From Psoroptes ovis (lineage: Eukaryota; Arthropoda; Arachnida; Sarcoptiformes; Psoroptidae): DNA of 64,000 bases. The stretch spans positions 3,596,001 through 3,660,000 of the forward strand of contig PQWQ01000004.1 in NCBI GenBank assembly GCA_002943765.1. Direction: 5' to 3'. Of the stretch, positions 1 through 13,108 are shown in pieces (position 1 is the first letter of the stretch; every line of letters begins with the position of its first letter). The translations under genes were made by a program, and so were the position numbers. The notes below the pieces were generated by a model. It worked only from the letters and a program-made list of their open reading frames with translations. It made no database searches and had not been told where the DNA came from.

Positions 1-1172
1 ATTAAGTATGCTGATTGTTCTACTGCTTCGGCTCCTAATGAAGTAATCAATTGTGTACCATTAATCAATGCTAATGCTTCTTTTGGTTTTAAATTCAATG
101 GTCGTAAATTATGTGATTCGAGCACATATTTTGCATCTGACCAACCGCTTTCAGGTGACCACATTTTTCCTTCACCAATCAATCCAAGTGCTAAATGTGA
201 TAATGGTGCTAAATCACCAGATGCACCTACGGTACCTTTTTCTGGTACCCATGATAAACAAGATGCATTGAATGCATCAATTAATTGTTGCAATGTTTCC
301 AAAGAAATTCCTGAATATCCTTTCGCTAGTATATTAATACGTAATGCTAACAACATTCGAGTACGAAATGGTGATAAAGGATTGCCAACACCAGCTGAAT
401 GGCTACGAATCAAATTGTATTGCAAATCAATCAGATTTTCTCCACTGATTAATGTGGTAGCAAATTTTCCAAAACCAGTATTAACACCATATACCACCTT
501 GTTTTCACGTAATATTTCTTCTAATAATTTTCGACATGATTTAATTTTTTCTCGTGATTCTGGTGCAAGCTTTTCAATGTAAAATTCAAAATTATTTAAG
601 ATCTTTTAAAATCAAATTAATTATCATTGATTACCTTGATTTTATAATGACCTTGACCAAGATTAACTAAATCATCAGTGGTCAATTGATTACCATTCAA
701 ATTAATATATTCAAATGTTTTTTTAGGTCTTTCAATTTCATTGCTAGCTTTTTCAGGTATATAATGTACTTCAAGATTTCCAGTGATCATTGTTTTCTTA
801 TCACTTTCAAGTACTTTTAAATCAAATTAAATATATGAAATAAATGAAAATTTGAACAATTGAAAAAAAATACATACAAATACAAACAAAATCATTATCA
901 TCCAATACATCGGCACAATAATCTTCTGGATCCAATATTGATCCACCTTTTGCTTTACGTATTTCATAAACAATTTCACCATCATGACCATTAATATTGG
1001 TATTATTATTATTATTATTTAAATTATTATTAATATAATCATTTGGTATTTTTTTCTGTAGCTTTACATATTTATTCAATGCTTCATTACCTAACCATTT
1101 TATATTTTGTTCATGTGGTTTCAATATTGGAACAGTGAACCAATCACCTTTAACACGTACCGATATTTTCAT
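1..1172 (-). CDS. HAL: Histidine ammonia-lyase, N-terminal ~345 residues (3 exons, truncated by window edge)
   Basis: Histidine ammonia-lyase (histidase) removes ammonia from L-histidine to give trans-urocanate, the first step of cytosolic histidine breakdown. Exons on the minus strand: 1172-884 (start Met to a phase-1 donor), 813-635, and 569 leftwards off the window. The introns are 883-814 (70 nt) and 634-570 (65 nt), with GT...AG ends, and the frame stays open across both joins. The Ala-Ser-Gly triad that cyclises into the MIO electrophile is at 216-224, inside GTVGASGDLAPLSH. The active-site YGVNTGFGKFA motif lies near 460-491, followed by RSHSAGVGNPLSPFR and LAKGYSGISLETLQ. The N-terminus MKISVRVKGDWFTVP aligns with the start of animal HAL, which supports this start codon. 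Oddity: exon 1 carries an Asn-rich insertion (about residues 47-60, around 1000-1030) absent from mammalian HAL. The remaining C-terminal part lies outside the window. Identification is secure; exon ends are inferred by reading. Confidence 0.95.
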
Positions 1173-2509
1173 GATTAATTGAAATGAAAAAAAAATGAAT
1201 GAATGAATAAAAGATAAAACAAGAGAAAATAAAATAAAATAAAATAATTGAATTCAAGTATGTCGAAGTAAATGTAAATTTATTTTTATGTTTGTCAATT
1301 CAATTCAATTCAATTGTATGTAATGCATAAATGAATGAATTAATAAATGTTGATCATTAATGAACTACGTTTGAGATTTAAAAAATTGCATTCAATAAAT
1401 TTATTTTTCCAAAATTTTGAGTTCTTATTTGATGCTGATAATATTTGAATTTTTGTGTGTACATTTTCTTCAACAAAACAAAATCCATCAAATATTATTT
1501 GTTTTTTTTTTTTTTTGAATTTATGTTTATCAACAATTTTTTTAAATATTTATTTATTTATTCAACTGTATATATACTAAAGTGCATTGAAACAATGAGC
1601 GAAAAGAAGTGAAAAAAAAATGAAATGAAGAAATGACCAAATATTCCAAATCATAATTGATAATGAGAATTCAGAAATCAATCAAAGATCAAAGTCTATG
1701 AAATGAAATGAAATTTTGCTCTTGTTATCATCAATCATTCATATTTTTTTTGTTATTTTCAAATCATCAAAAATTTGTTTTTCTCAAAGATTTATTTATT
1801 TATTGTTTATTTGTTTATTATATTATATTTATTATCATCATCATAAAATACAAAATATCATTCAATCGGGGAAAAAAAACAAATTTGAGAATGAAATTTG
1901 AGAAGTTTTTATTCGAATTTCATTTTTTTTTCGAATGATGAAATGAATATCATCATTTTTTCGGTAGCAGATTTCTAAAGTTTCGATGATTATTTAATGT
2001 CAAATTTCAAAAATTTCAAAAAATTTAGGATTAAAAGGGTTGAACAATGTGTGTGCGTGTGTGAATTTAAGTATTTACACCACCAGATAGCCACAGTGTG
2101 CTTGTTTTTTTTTTTGTATTTTTTTCTATTAAAGTTTACTCATGAGTATTGTTTTTCTATTTACACTAAATTGTTTATCAAATGATCAACACAACAAACA
2201 ATAAATCGAATAATATTGTCTCATTATTTTGTCTAATTTGATAATGATTTTCTAGCCTGGAATCCATTATAAATAGTCATAATCAATTATTATTAAAATA
2301 TCATTTTATTGTTTCTAAAAGAATTGTATTGTTTTGAATTTCAAAATCAACAATCGTAGTAAAAAAGCAAAAAAACAATATTGTTTTTCCATTTGAATCT
2401 GTTCCGATTATAATTGTAATCATAATTAATGTATAATTTGAAAAAAAAAAGATTTAAGAATTAAGAATTATTAATAATTATTAATTCTCAATAAAATACA
2501 AGAATTACA
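1173..2509. other. Divergent intergenic spacer between HAL and the 2510 ORF
   Basis: This 1.3-kb stretch separates the start codons of two head-to-head genes, so it must contain both 5' UTRs and probably both promoters. I see short GAAT and AAAT repeats near 1195-1240, a 15-base T run near 1502, an AT-rich stretch with TATATATA near 1569, and a short GTGTGTGCGTGTGTG tract near 2048. No conserved promoter element can be assigned with confidence. Small ORFs here are low-complexity and look like chance. Confidence 0.5.
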
Positions 2510-2962
2510 ATGAATGAACAAAATGGTAATGGCAATAATAATACAAATGAAGCTGATGATCGAAGAAAATTCAATGAAGAATATGGGATAGAAAATCAAC
2601 AGCAACAAGAATCAAATAAATATTCAATGATAAATAAACTTGAATCATTTAATATACGTTTTGAAGCATTTATTGATGATAGTATTATTACTAATAATAA
2701 TAATAATAATGATAATAATGAAAATGAAAATAATTTGATGATGATAAATAAACATTCGAATAATCCTTCATCATCATCATCATCATCGTCTACGGCAAAA
2801 TCTATGAAAATACTAACAACAACAGCAACAACGACAACAACAACAACACCACAGCCATGTTTTAAATTAATCCTTAAAATGGAAAATGGTAAACATTATG
2901 AACTATATATGTCATTAATTATGTTGGATCAATTTGTAAATAAAATATCAAATTATATTTGA
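2510..2962 (+). CDS. Low-complexity 150-aa protein, possibly COMM-domain-like
   Basis: Single uninterrupted ORF of 150 residues with an ATG in a good context after an AT-rich leader and in-frame upstream stops. The order is: polar, acidic N-terminus (1-40); LESFNIRFEAFIDDS segment (about 44-58); Asn run (62-75); Ser run (89-96); Thr-rich run (about 105-113); and an ordered tail with CFKLILKMENGKHYELYMS (about 117-135). The spacing of an xFxIRF-type strand, then a beta-strand plus Gly turn, then a terminal helix resembles the COMM domain of small COMMD proteins such as COMMD6. These proteins act in the Commander endosomal recycling complex. The match is from memory of the fold pattern, not an alignment, and the strands would be split by a ~50-residue Asn/Ser/Thr insert. 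It could also be the last exon of something larger or an unrelated protein. The gene call is stronger than the family call. Confidence 0.55.
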   Translation: MNEQNGNGNNNTNEADDRRKFNEEYGIENQQQQESNKYSMINKLESFNIRFEAFIDDSIITNNNNNNDNNENENNLMMINKHSNNPSSSSSSSSTAKSMKILTTTATTTTTTTPQPCFKLILKMENGKHYELYMSLIMLDQFVNKISNYI

Positions 2963-3600
2963 ATTGAATTTGAATTTGGATTTAATTAAATGTTTAAATG
3001 TTCAAATTTTTTGTAATTATTAAAACAATTAGTACAATTTATTAAATTACAAAAAATTGATGAAAAATTATTATTAAAAAAAATCTTAATGAATTTCAAG
3101 CAAAATGCTATGGTATTTGTATTGATTTAAATTCAATAATCAAAAATTTTTTGAAAAACAATATTGTTCCTATTATTTGCAATTGAATAATGATGCGAAG
3201 AAAAAAAAAACATTCAATAAATAAATAAATAAATAAATGAATAAATATCATCTTATTCGATAATACTATTGAATAATAATAATGATAATAATGCTAATAA
3301 TAATAATAATAACGATAATAATGATGATAGAATATAGACAAATCCAAAACGAATAAAGAAAAGAATCCATTATCGATCATCATTAATGATGATTTGCAAG
3401 CTAATTTTTTTTTTTTTTTTTTTTTGATTTCAATAAAGTAATAAGACATGAAATAAGACATGTATGTGAAAAAATGAAAAATGGAATAATAATAATCATA
3501 ATAATCATAATAAATAAATATCTAAATAAATATCCACGAATACTTTATTATTATTATTATATGAACCAGCCACATTAATACATGTGTACATTTTTCAATG

Positions 3601-3631
3601 ATTATTATTATTATTATTATTATTATTATTT
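3601..3631. repeat. (ATT)n microsatellite
   Basis: About ten ATT units directly readable; typical of the many trinucleotide tracts in the window. Confidence 0.9.
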
Positions 3632-3814
3632 ATCTTTTTCTATTTTTTTTTTTTTTTTGTTCATTCCACGGATAATCACATGTTTTTAATTCTTATTTAT
3701 GATTATTTTTATTTTTGACATTCGGTTATTGAATTTAAATGGATATTCTTTGATTTTTTTTGCGAATTCTTATTTTTCCAAATTTTTTTTTCAATATTTC
3801 TATTATTGAATATA

Positions 3815-3894
3815 TTAGGCTGTCCGAAAAGTTTTTGCCGATTATATCGTAGAGAATCATAGGAAAATCGGCAAGAATTTATCGGACAACCTAA
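3815..3894. mobile_element. Hairpin MITE copy 1 (loop type B)
   Basis: 80-base palindrome. The left arm TTAGGCTGTCCGAAAAG pairs with the right arm ending CGGACAACCTAA. The loop carries ATTATATCGTAG next to the left arm (type B, forward). TA precedes the element; the right target site has decayed to TT. The TA target and TTAGGTTG ends point to Tc1/mariner-type mobilisation. Confidence 0.85.
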
Positions 3895-4237
3895 TTTTTT
3901 TTTATTGTTAAAATATTTATTTTTTTTCGTACAATGATATTTAATAAATATTAATGTACAACATTTTATTTTTATTCATTTGATTATGAATAAACAGCAA
4001 AGACCATTTTGATTTGATTCGACTGGTTTTTTTTATTTTTAAAAATTTCAAATATAAACATTTGAAACCGATCAGAATTGATGTCTGAATTTCAGATATG
4101 AATGAATTCATTGAAATTGTTAAATTGTTTGATTGAAAATTTCAATTTTCAAAAATTTTGAAATTTAAATTTTTTTTTTTTTTGAAATACAAATAACATT
4201 GACTAATCAATAAGTCAAATATTTTTGTTATTATTGT

Positions 4238-4264
4238 CATCATCATCATCATCATCATCATCAT
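4238..4264. repeat. (CAT)n microsatellite
   Basis: About nine CAT units in a row. Confidence 0.9.
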
Positions 4265-4724
4265 GATTATTATGGTCATGATTATTGACATTTTGTCCAA
4301 TTATTAATTTCAAACAATACATTGATAATTATTTTGTCCATGATTAGCTGTACTTAATGATAAGTTCAAATGATAAATATTTGTCATGACATTTGAGGGT
4401 TTTAATCTTTGTTCATTATAATATGAATTTCATCATTCGATCAATTTTCAATATTTCCAATCATTATTAATTTACGCTTATTTGTTCATTGTAATTATTG
4501 TCATGAGCTTAAAATAGGAGAGAGGAGAGTAATAAAAACTAATAATAACTTAAAAACTAATAATTTTTTGTTTTAGCAAAGCTTAGATAGTATAACCATG
4601 AGCTTTTGTTTTTTGTTTTTCTGTTTCTTATTGTATCCATACCTTTTGATCGATCATTTTGATTGAACATTCATTCATTCAAACTTGAGTGTGGTCAAAT
4701 TAATGTTCAATGAACATTAGAAAA

Positions 4725-4757
<33 letters not shown>

Positions 4758-7700
4758 ATACGAAGAAAAACAATAATATTATATTTGAAAATGACCAGAA
4801 ACCAAAAAAAAAAAAAAAAAAAAAAAGAAAAATTGAAAAATACTTGAGATAACAATTGATTATTTATTGATTGAAAACATTCAATGATTATTGTTCAAAA
4901 AATATGGAATAAAAAAACAAACAAAAAGCAAATACAAAATACAAATAATGATCATAATTAAAAAAAACAAAAAACGAATAATAAGACATTGACATACAAT
5001 GACAAATGAATTTATTCAAGAAACATATAAGAAATGAAAATATCGAAAATGAAAAGCTCCTTAATTTTTGATATAAACCCTCACCCCCAACCCCTAACAC
5101 ACAAAAACGACATTAATTTTTTTTTAAGTTTTATCAATTCTAGTTTTTGGTCAATTGTTTTACAATCGTGTTTTATTTGTTTGTTTTATTTTCAATTGTT
5201 TTTTTTTTTTTTTTTTTGAAAGACCCTTGATTATTGGCCCTTGTTTTGCATTTTTGAATTCATTCTTCGAAAACCTTCTAGGGTTATTGTTTGTTTGTTG
5301 TTGTTTTTTAATCAAACATATATTTTCATATTTGTCCAGAAGAAGAAAAAACAACGACAAGAACAACGACAAGAATTCATGTATTTAAGATGTCTTCAAT
5401 TTTTATTATTATTATTGATTTATTAATATTATTTTCCATGTGCGTAATATATATTTTTACATGTGAAGATCAAAAAAAAAAAAAAAAAAAAAAATTTCAC
5501 AATCATCAAATTCTTGTCGATTGTTTATAAATCGAAAATATAAATATAAAAATAAAAATAAATAATAAATAAACGAATCGAATATCGAATATGAATGATT
5601 CAAGTGATGCCAAGTGTATTTGCATTGCATACATTCAAAAATAGAATTGTAATCAAAATTTTCATCAAACAACAACAAATTGATTGAACCAAAAACCAAT
5701 AATTTACCACTAAACAAAAATAAAATGAAAATGATTCCTGAAAACAAAAAGGCAAAGACAATGATCAATTGAAAGTAAGTAATTGAATGATCAATTATGT
5801 ATTGTTTTAAGGGTAAACATAACTAAAAAAAAAATTAAAATAAATAAAAGATGCAAAAGCAACAACCCAAAAAAAATATGAATAAAAGGCAAGTTAAACC
5901 TGCAAACACACCCGAGAGTAAAACATTTTGAATTTTTACTTATCCTTATCCTTAGAATCAAGATTCATCTTTATTATTTTCCTTATTATTATTATCGATG
6001 TCATACAAGAATGATGATATCTTTCTTAATTGAATTGTGATGAATATGAGCCAATTTTTTTTCACTTTTTTCTTTGGCTGTTTCTTAATTCAAATTATTA
6101 CTTTTCGTTCTTTCGTTTTATCGAATTTTATCGAAAAGAAACTAAAGATGAAAATTTGCCAATACAACAACAACAACAATAACAGTCAACAACGAAACAA
6201 AACAACTAAAAGTGTTTTGTTTTTTTCACTATTTCTCTCTCTGTGTATGTGTGTGTGTTCGTTTAAATAAAGTTTCATGTCAAAGAAAACAAAAAGTAAA
6301 ACAAAAACAAAAAGTAAAAAAATGATAATTATAATTTATTCCATCTGAAAAAATAGGCAATCATCTAAAATAAAGTGAAGAATAAAGAAAAAGTGAAAAC
6401 TTTGAATATTTTTCAATACTTTTGTCGATATTTTTCTTCTTCTGATACTTTCTGAAGAAATTTTTTTGCAGTCACTCAGAGAACATTGATTAAAAGTGAA
6501 TGGAGTATTTTTTCCATCTCATCTCTCCTTTATTTTGTTTCATTCATTAAGTTTTTTTATTTGACTTTTAATGGAACAATACAATAAATGTGAATGCAAA
6601 GCCTTGAAAAAAAAAAAAATTTTGAATAAGAATTGATTGATTGATTGATTAATTATTCTTTTTTTTGAACATTGAATTGATTGATTAATTGATTAATTGA
6701 TTGATTGATCGATTGAATCGATTGTATCGATATTGAAGTGTTGTTTGTGTGTGCTTGTGTGTGTGTATGTGTATGAATTTATGAATTTGAATATTTAATG
6801 TATATGTTTGTGAATATATATATATATTGTTTCATTATGCGAAATGAATGAATATTTCTCATGTTCATCACAATTAAATAGGATGCAGAAAATATTTAAA
6901 TTAAGACAAAGAGGGGTGTTTCAGTGCGAGAAAAGTGAGAAAAAACAAGAGTGAAATGTATAAAAACATTTCATATCAGTTCGATACGAATTGAAAAAAA
7001 ATCAAATTGATCGATTAATAATTAGATTTCAATTATAATTTTACATTAATAATCATTTGTTTATTAGCGTACATTTGTACATTATTCATTGCATAGAAAG
7101 AAGAAATAAATTTAGCAGAAAATTCTGAATAAAAGGCTAAAAGCCTTCAGAGACGACACCAAAGAAGAAAAAAAAACCCTGTAAAATTGTCTCGTTGATG
7201 GATCGAGTCCACTTTGAATTTTTAAAGAGTCTATTTTCGTTACAATTTCACACATTGAGTTCATAACTGTGATGATGATAATTTATTTTCAATTCAGTTT
7301 GATTTCACTTGTTTACAGTGACTATTCTCTCAGCTATTTTGGTGTAATTTAAGCAAAAAAAACAAACAAACAATCGGTCGAAAATCATTAGTTTAGTGAT
7401 GATCAAATTTAAAAGTTTTGACCCCATAAAGATCATCAATATTGAAATATAAAATACCAATTCAACCGAATTCAAACGATATCATTAATAATAATACAAT
7501 CCAAAATTGTTCAATGGGCGTATACATTGAATTGTTTTCATTTCACATTTTTCAACATTTTTACATTGTACAAATGCATCGATTTGCATCGATTTCATTG
7601 ATGTTTTATTATTATTGAAAATTTATTTCACCTCTCCATTTTTTTTTCTCGCCAAAACATTTTCACTTATTGTTTCGGCAACAATTTTCTGGCCATTTGC

Positions 7701-7916
7701 TTATTTTATATTTGTTTGTTTGTTTATTTGACGAAATTATCGATACACTTTATTCAACTTGAACTTAATTCATTCGAATTGTTCCATTTCATTCATTCAT
7801 TCATATTCATCATTAAGATCCATTGATTGATCATTATATTTTTACAATTTCATTTTGTTGAGTCCAACAAAATGAAATGCTTTACCGAAAATAAAAAAAA
7901 AACTTTTTCCTTCCCC

Positions 7917-7951
7917 ATTCATTCATTCATTCATTCATTCATTCATTCATT
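7917..7951. repeat. (ATTC)n microsatellite
   Basis: About eight and a half ATTC units. This tetranucleotide (or its complement GAAT) recurs at dozens of sites in the window, for example near 10178, 12368, 13673, 17400, 24072, 29920, 51065, 57260, 63315 and 63982. Confidence 0.9.
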
Positions 7952-8970
7952 TTTCGTTCATTTTATTCAATCGATTCGTTATTTTCAACAAAACAAAAAA
8001 CTATTTACACATCGATTGAAGACTTTGAAATGAATGTAAACTTCAACATGATGAACATGATTTAAATTGAATAATAATATTTTTGTTTGTAGTTATTTTT
8101 GTTTTTCATTATTATGAAAAGGAAATATAGCCCTTAAATATTATTTCATTCACACACACACACACATATATATAAACATCATTTAAGGTAATCGATATTC
8201 GATTCATTTCTTGAATGTAAAATATGGTTCAAATATGAATATGGTCCATGTGTTTCGCGTATGTGTGTGATGATGATGATGATTATTATCGATTATTAAA
8301 TTAACTTAAAACAGAGAAACTTGAGTTGAATTTTTTGCTCCGTTTTTCTTCTAATTTCATCATGAGCATAGAGTAACACATTAACACTTGGTTATTTTAT
8401 TTTTTTCAAACAAGATATTGTTTTTTCATTGATATAGAAATAAAGTCTAAATATTTTCGAGCTCAAGAAATTTTCATTTCATTCAATAATTTCAATTTTA
8501 TTTATTTGTCGCTTTGTGTATTGATTAATGCATTCATTAATTCATTCATTCATTTTTTTTTCATTTGTCCATTTATTCATTGTCCAAGATTTCATTGTTC
8601 ATCATCCGTTGTGTTATTTATTTATTTATTTATTTTTTTTCATAATCATAATTATTGCAATTATTCTCATTGATTTTCTTTTTTTGACAATTTAAGTGCC
8701 ACTAATTCAAAGAAAAAAAATACTACTACTACTAATGAATAATGGTAATTCAATGTAAAAGTTGTCTTCACTGCATTAAATAATGCCAATTGAATTCATG
8801 GTAAATTTCATGGTAAATGCTTTTTCTTGCTCATTTTCTCCTTATGATTTTTTCTCTATCTATTTGGTTCTTTGGTTCATTTGGTCTGAAACAAAAAAAA
8901 ATACCAAAGATTTGGCACCTTTTGGATGGATTTTCATTCTTTTCTTTGCTTTATGTTTCGCTTTTGCTGC

Positions 8971-9010
8971 TTTCATTATTTTCATTATTTTCATTATTTT
9001 CATTATTTTC
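8971..9010. repeat. 9-base tandem repeat (TTTTCATTA)n
   Basis: About four copies of a 9-base unit. It makes an Ile-Ile-Phe repeat in one frame, which explains the hydrophobic open frame here without needing a gene. Confidence 0.75.
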
Positions 9011-10362
9011 AATTCAATGAATAATGATCAATGTGCAATTATATTGTTTTCTGGTTTTTATTTTTTTGTTTTCTCCTACTTGAAAAAAATGAGATTTTAT
9101 CATTTCAATTGAATGAGAAAAAAAAGAAGAAACAACCGAAAAGAACCGAAATTCGTTTGTTTAATTTGGTCATTTATATACAACCAAATGACATACTTTG
9201 CATTTTTACCCCCGAATTTTACCATACATTCAATGTATAAATGGTAATTCACGGTAAAGAGAGAGAGAGACGTAAATAATACATCGTTTTTTATTTTTTG
9301 GGTATCGAAAAATTTTTTTATTCCACCTTTCAAAATCTAAAATATACATTTGATCCAAATGGTCATTGGGTACTCTATGGTGTGCTATCTCTCTCTATCT
9401 TTCTATTCAGAATAAAAATGAAGAAAAATGTTCATTTCGCTTGAATTTGATGAATTTTCTTTCTTTTTCTGTGTTTCTGTGATTCGCTATGATTCTTAGA
9501 TCAACAAAAAATCGAGAAATATATATTTCTGGTAAATATATAAATATATATTCATAATTCATTAAATTTTTATTCATTCCAAAATCATTTATATTCATTC
9601 AAAATCATTTGTATATATACAAATGATTACATCTGTGAAAAGTATTTGTACATTTTCCTTTAAAAAAAAAAAATATTGTGACATAATTTCACTTAATTAC
9701 TCGAAGTTTATCGCTATCAATTCTTCAATTAATATATATTTATTTTATCGAAAAAAATGGTTTCGATTTATTTATTTATTTATATTTTGTCAAACTAAAA
9801 GAACAATAATAATAATAATAATAAATGAATCGATGGATAAAATATAAAAAAATAAAGAAATAAATAGAAATAAATAGTAGTTTATTTAGTCAAACTAAAT
9901 CTAAATCTAAATCAATCTAATCTAAATATAAACAGTAGTTTTCTCTAGTCATTGAATAACAATAATAATAATAATGGACAATGGATATAATGGATGATAA
10001 TGAATGATAATAATAATAATTGTTCATTTGTTTTCGTTTTTTTGTTGTTGTTGTTGTTGTTTTGGGTACTATTTTTACACTCAATTTCTCAATTTCTTTT
10101 TTTATATTTCTGTATGTGTGTGTTTTTTGTGTGTGTGTATACACCGGTTTTCTATAAATGTCATCATCAATATCATTGAATGAATGAATGAATGAATAAA
10201 TAAATAAATTGAATATATTAAAAATGATAATAATAATAATGACAATACTGAAATTTTTCTTTTGGTTTAGTGTATTGTATGTGTATTGTATTTAAAACAT
10301 TTGCCATTCATTCGACTATATACGCTGGGCAAATATTATTTGGTATTAAAAAAAAATATATA

Positions 10363-10448
10363 TTAGATAGTCCTTTGGAAAGTTCTGGCTGAATTTTTCA
10401 TGAGCAACTCTATTGATTAAGCTGAATGAACTTTTCGGACAGTCAAAA
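10363..10448. mobile_element. Degenerate hairpin MITE copy 2
   Basis: The left end TTAGATAGTCC and the right half GAACTTTTCGGACAGTC match the arms of the 80-base family, but the centre and right terminus have diverged. TA precedes the left end. Confidence 0.5.
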
Positions 10449-11317
10449 TATTTTTTCAAAACGATATTCGAAGCTTGAAATATATTATCGATAGACACTG
10501 TAAGTATATGAAATGATTACAATGAATGAATGAAATGAATGTGAAAATGAAAATGAAAATGAAAATGAAAGAAAAAAAATTCCAATTAATATCGACGAAA
10601 TTTTTACTTTCTATTCACTAAATAACTTAACAATAACAATAAGTATATGATCTCACATCAAACACATTTAGGTTTCATTTGGTGTTTGTATAATTGTGCA
10701 AATGTCTAATCGGACAATTAATCGATGTCTTTCGATTCACCATTCACTCATCGAATGGCCATCACTGAAAATATAATGAATCTTTATTATTATTATCATA
10801 ATTATTGCAGCTGTGTAATGATGGCAAAAAATGGTGTGAAAAATAAAAAAAATAAAAAATTTCAGAGACAAGAAACAAACAAGACAGTTGTTAAGGAATC
10901 GATTGGACAAAAAAAAAAAAAAATCGATTCCAAATCATTATGATTGTCAACAAACAACAAAAATATTTTATTTCTTCATAAATGTTTACTGAACATTTGT
11001 TCAGAAAATAAAATGTGTACACAGAACATTTCATTTCTATTTTGAACAAAAATGTATTTGACTGATTTTTGTCCATCCAAAAACAATGAATCAGAGAAAA
11101 TTAAATGAAAAAAAAACTTGAATTAAAAATCAAGTATCATATTTCGTAGTATTAAAGTAAAGTAAAAGTAAAAGATTAAGCCAGAAAATATTTGATCATT
11201 GTATGCAGTGAAAATTGATTTAAAAAACATCCAAAACATTTTTATTCGAACAAATAATTTGACAAATAACCAATTAGAATCAATCATATTTGTTTTCAAC
11301 AATGCAATACAATGAGT

Positions 11318-11419
11318 CAGAGCTTCTTAAAACAACACTTTTTTTACTTTCGTAGCTGCATTGAAATTCAATGCAAATTGGGGGGTGAAAAAATTGTAGT
11401 TTGAATAAGCCGTGCTCTG
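11318..11419. mobile_element. Degenerate hAT-type MITE, related to the 22385 copy
   Basis: Begins CAGAGCTTCTTAAA and ends with a diverged inverse (GCTCTG). Inside is GCATTGAAATTCAATGCAAA, the same core palindrome seen in the copy at 22385, plus a G-run and TTGTAGTTT as in that copy. The right arm carries a short insertion, and I cannot see an intact 8-base target duplication. Confidence 0.6.
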
Positions 11420-12070
11420 AGTGAAACACAAGAAGTATTGAAAATCAATGAAAATCAAAAAACATTAATTTGAAATGATAAACAAATGAATCAATTTTCG
11501 ATATTTTAAAAAAAAACTTGATTTATTTACTTATAAATATTTATTTAATCATTTTTCAATCATTTTATTTGATCACATTTCAAATGTTCATTAATAAAAA
11601 TGGAATTCGGGCAGAAAAATTATTATGAATGTTACAATTGAATGAAATGAAATTTAATTGTTCATATCAAATGAGAGAATGGCAATCAAAAATTGACGAA
11701 AAATACAAAACAAAATCCAGAAAATCCGAAATCCGAATTCAAATTTAGCAAGAATATGTTTGAATTGAATTTTCAAAATTTGAATTTTTGAAAAATTTAA
11801 AATTTTAAATTTTGTAATTTTGAATAAAACTAAAACTAAAACTAAAACTAAACTAAACTATGAACATTGTGTTGAATGTTGTTTCACATGTTTTTCGTGT
11901 TCAAGTGTTTAAATTCAGAGAAACAAAAACAAAATGAAAAAACATGAAAAATAATTAACTCGAATCATCATTTAAAATTATTTTTCATTTTGAAATTATT
12001 TAGTTTGAAAAATAAACAAACAAACAAACATATGTTGACGATGAGTCTTAGAACATTTTTAATTCTAATA

Positions 12071-12151
12071 ATGGGTTGTCCGATAAGTCTCTTGCTGTTT
12101 TTTGAATGTATTTTTCTCTGAAAAACGGCAAGAACTTATGGGACAACCTAA
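12071..12151. mobile_element. Hairpin MITE copy 3 (loop type A)
   Basis: 81 bases, TA on both sides. The left arm has the CCGATAAG variant and the right arm the CCCATAAG variant. The loop is of the GTTTTTTGAAT / AAAAAACGGC kind (type A). Confidence 0.85.
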
Positions 12152-12450
12152 TATATCCATAGATATTTATTTACGTAAAAACTACCGATTGAAACAGCTC
12201 GAAAAATTGTTGATTTTGATTCAAAAAGAAAAAAAAATTGAAAAAAATTGAAATCGATTGTATAAAAAAATCAATTTCATTTTCTCAGCCAAATTCAATG
12301 AAGAGAAATTATAAATATCTGAAATAAGTAAATATCAAAACATAAACATACGATTAAATTTAAATTCATTCATTCATTCATTCATTTTCATTTTTTTTTT
12401 TCATTTATTTATTCATTATTTGAAGGTGATTAATTTTTTCGGTTCTTTTA

Positions 12451-12530
12451 ATAGGTTGTCCGGAAAGTTTTTGCCGATTATATCGTAGGGAATAATGAGA
12501 AAATCGGCAAAAACTTATCGGACAATCTAA
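12451..12530. mobile_element. Hairpin MITE copy 4 (loop type B)
   Basis: 80 bases, TA on both sides, type B loop in forward orientation (GATTATATCGTAG after the left arm). Left arm variant CCGGAAAG, right arm variant CCGATAAG. Confidence 0.85.
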
Positions 12531-12683
12531 TATAATTGCCAAAAAAAACAAGATAAAATAAGGAAACGTAAATATTTATAAATATAAATATTTATTTATT
12601 TATTTATTCATTCATTTATTCTTCTTTTCCACGGTATTACATTACTAATGTGTCATTTATTAATAGAAAAATAATAATAATCG

Positions 12684-12714
<31 letters not shown>

Positions 12715-12843
12715 TTAATTCATATAAATATTGTTCATTTCTGTTTATTTTATTTGAAAAAGAAAAATAAAATAAAATAAATAGAAATAAATAAATAAAT
12801 GAAAAATAATCAATATCAATTGTTGCCGGGCGTCATTTATATA

Positions 12844-12925
12844 TTGGGTTGTCCCATAAATTCTTGCCGTTTTTTTGGATGAAAAAAAAATCTAAAAAAC
12901 GGCAAGAACTTATGGGACAACCTAA
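12844..12925. mobile_element. Hairpin MITE copy 5 (loop type A)
   Basis: 82 bases. Left terminus TTGGGTTGTCCCATAA, right terminus TTATGGGACAACCTAA. TA on the left, TT on the right. Confidence 0.85.
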
Positions 12926-13074
12926 TTTTATTTTTTTCTTCGCTCTATTTCATGGTGGATTTATAAGAATTTTTTTTTTTTTTTTGAAAGAGGAGTAAGA
13001 AAACGGAGAGAAATTTGTTCCTTGCTTCTTTTTGAATTCTTTATTCGATATTATTCTTCAATTAATAATTCGTT

Positions 13075-13108
13075 GAAAAAAACAGCAAGAACTTATGGGA
13101 CAGCCCAA
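13075..13108. mobile_element. Solo right arm of a hairpin MITE (copy 6, relic)
   Basis: AGCAAGAACTTATGGGACAG plus CCCAA followed by TA is a right arm. The matching left arm is missing or reduced to a faint TTGTTCCTTGC near 13015. Confidence 0.6.

Noticed and set aside
268..582. Plus-strand 104-codon open frame
   Set aside because: It is antisense to HAL exon 3, whose minus-strand translation carries the MIO triad and other conserved motifs.
6959..6981. TATAAAA followed by TCAGT as a core promoter
   Set aside because: The gap from TATA to the initiator A is only about 19 bases, too short, and no gene follows.
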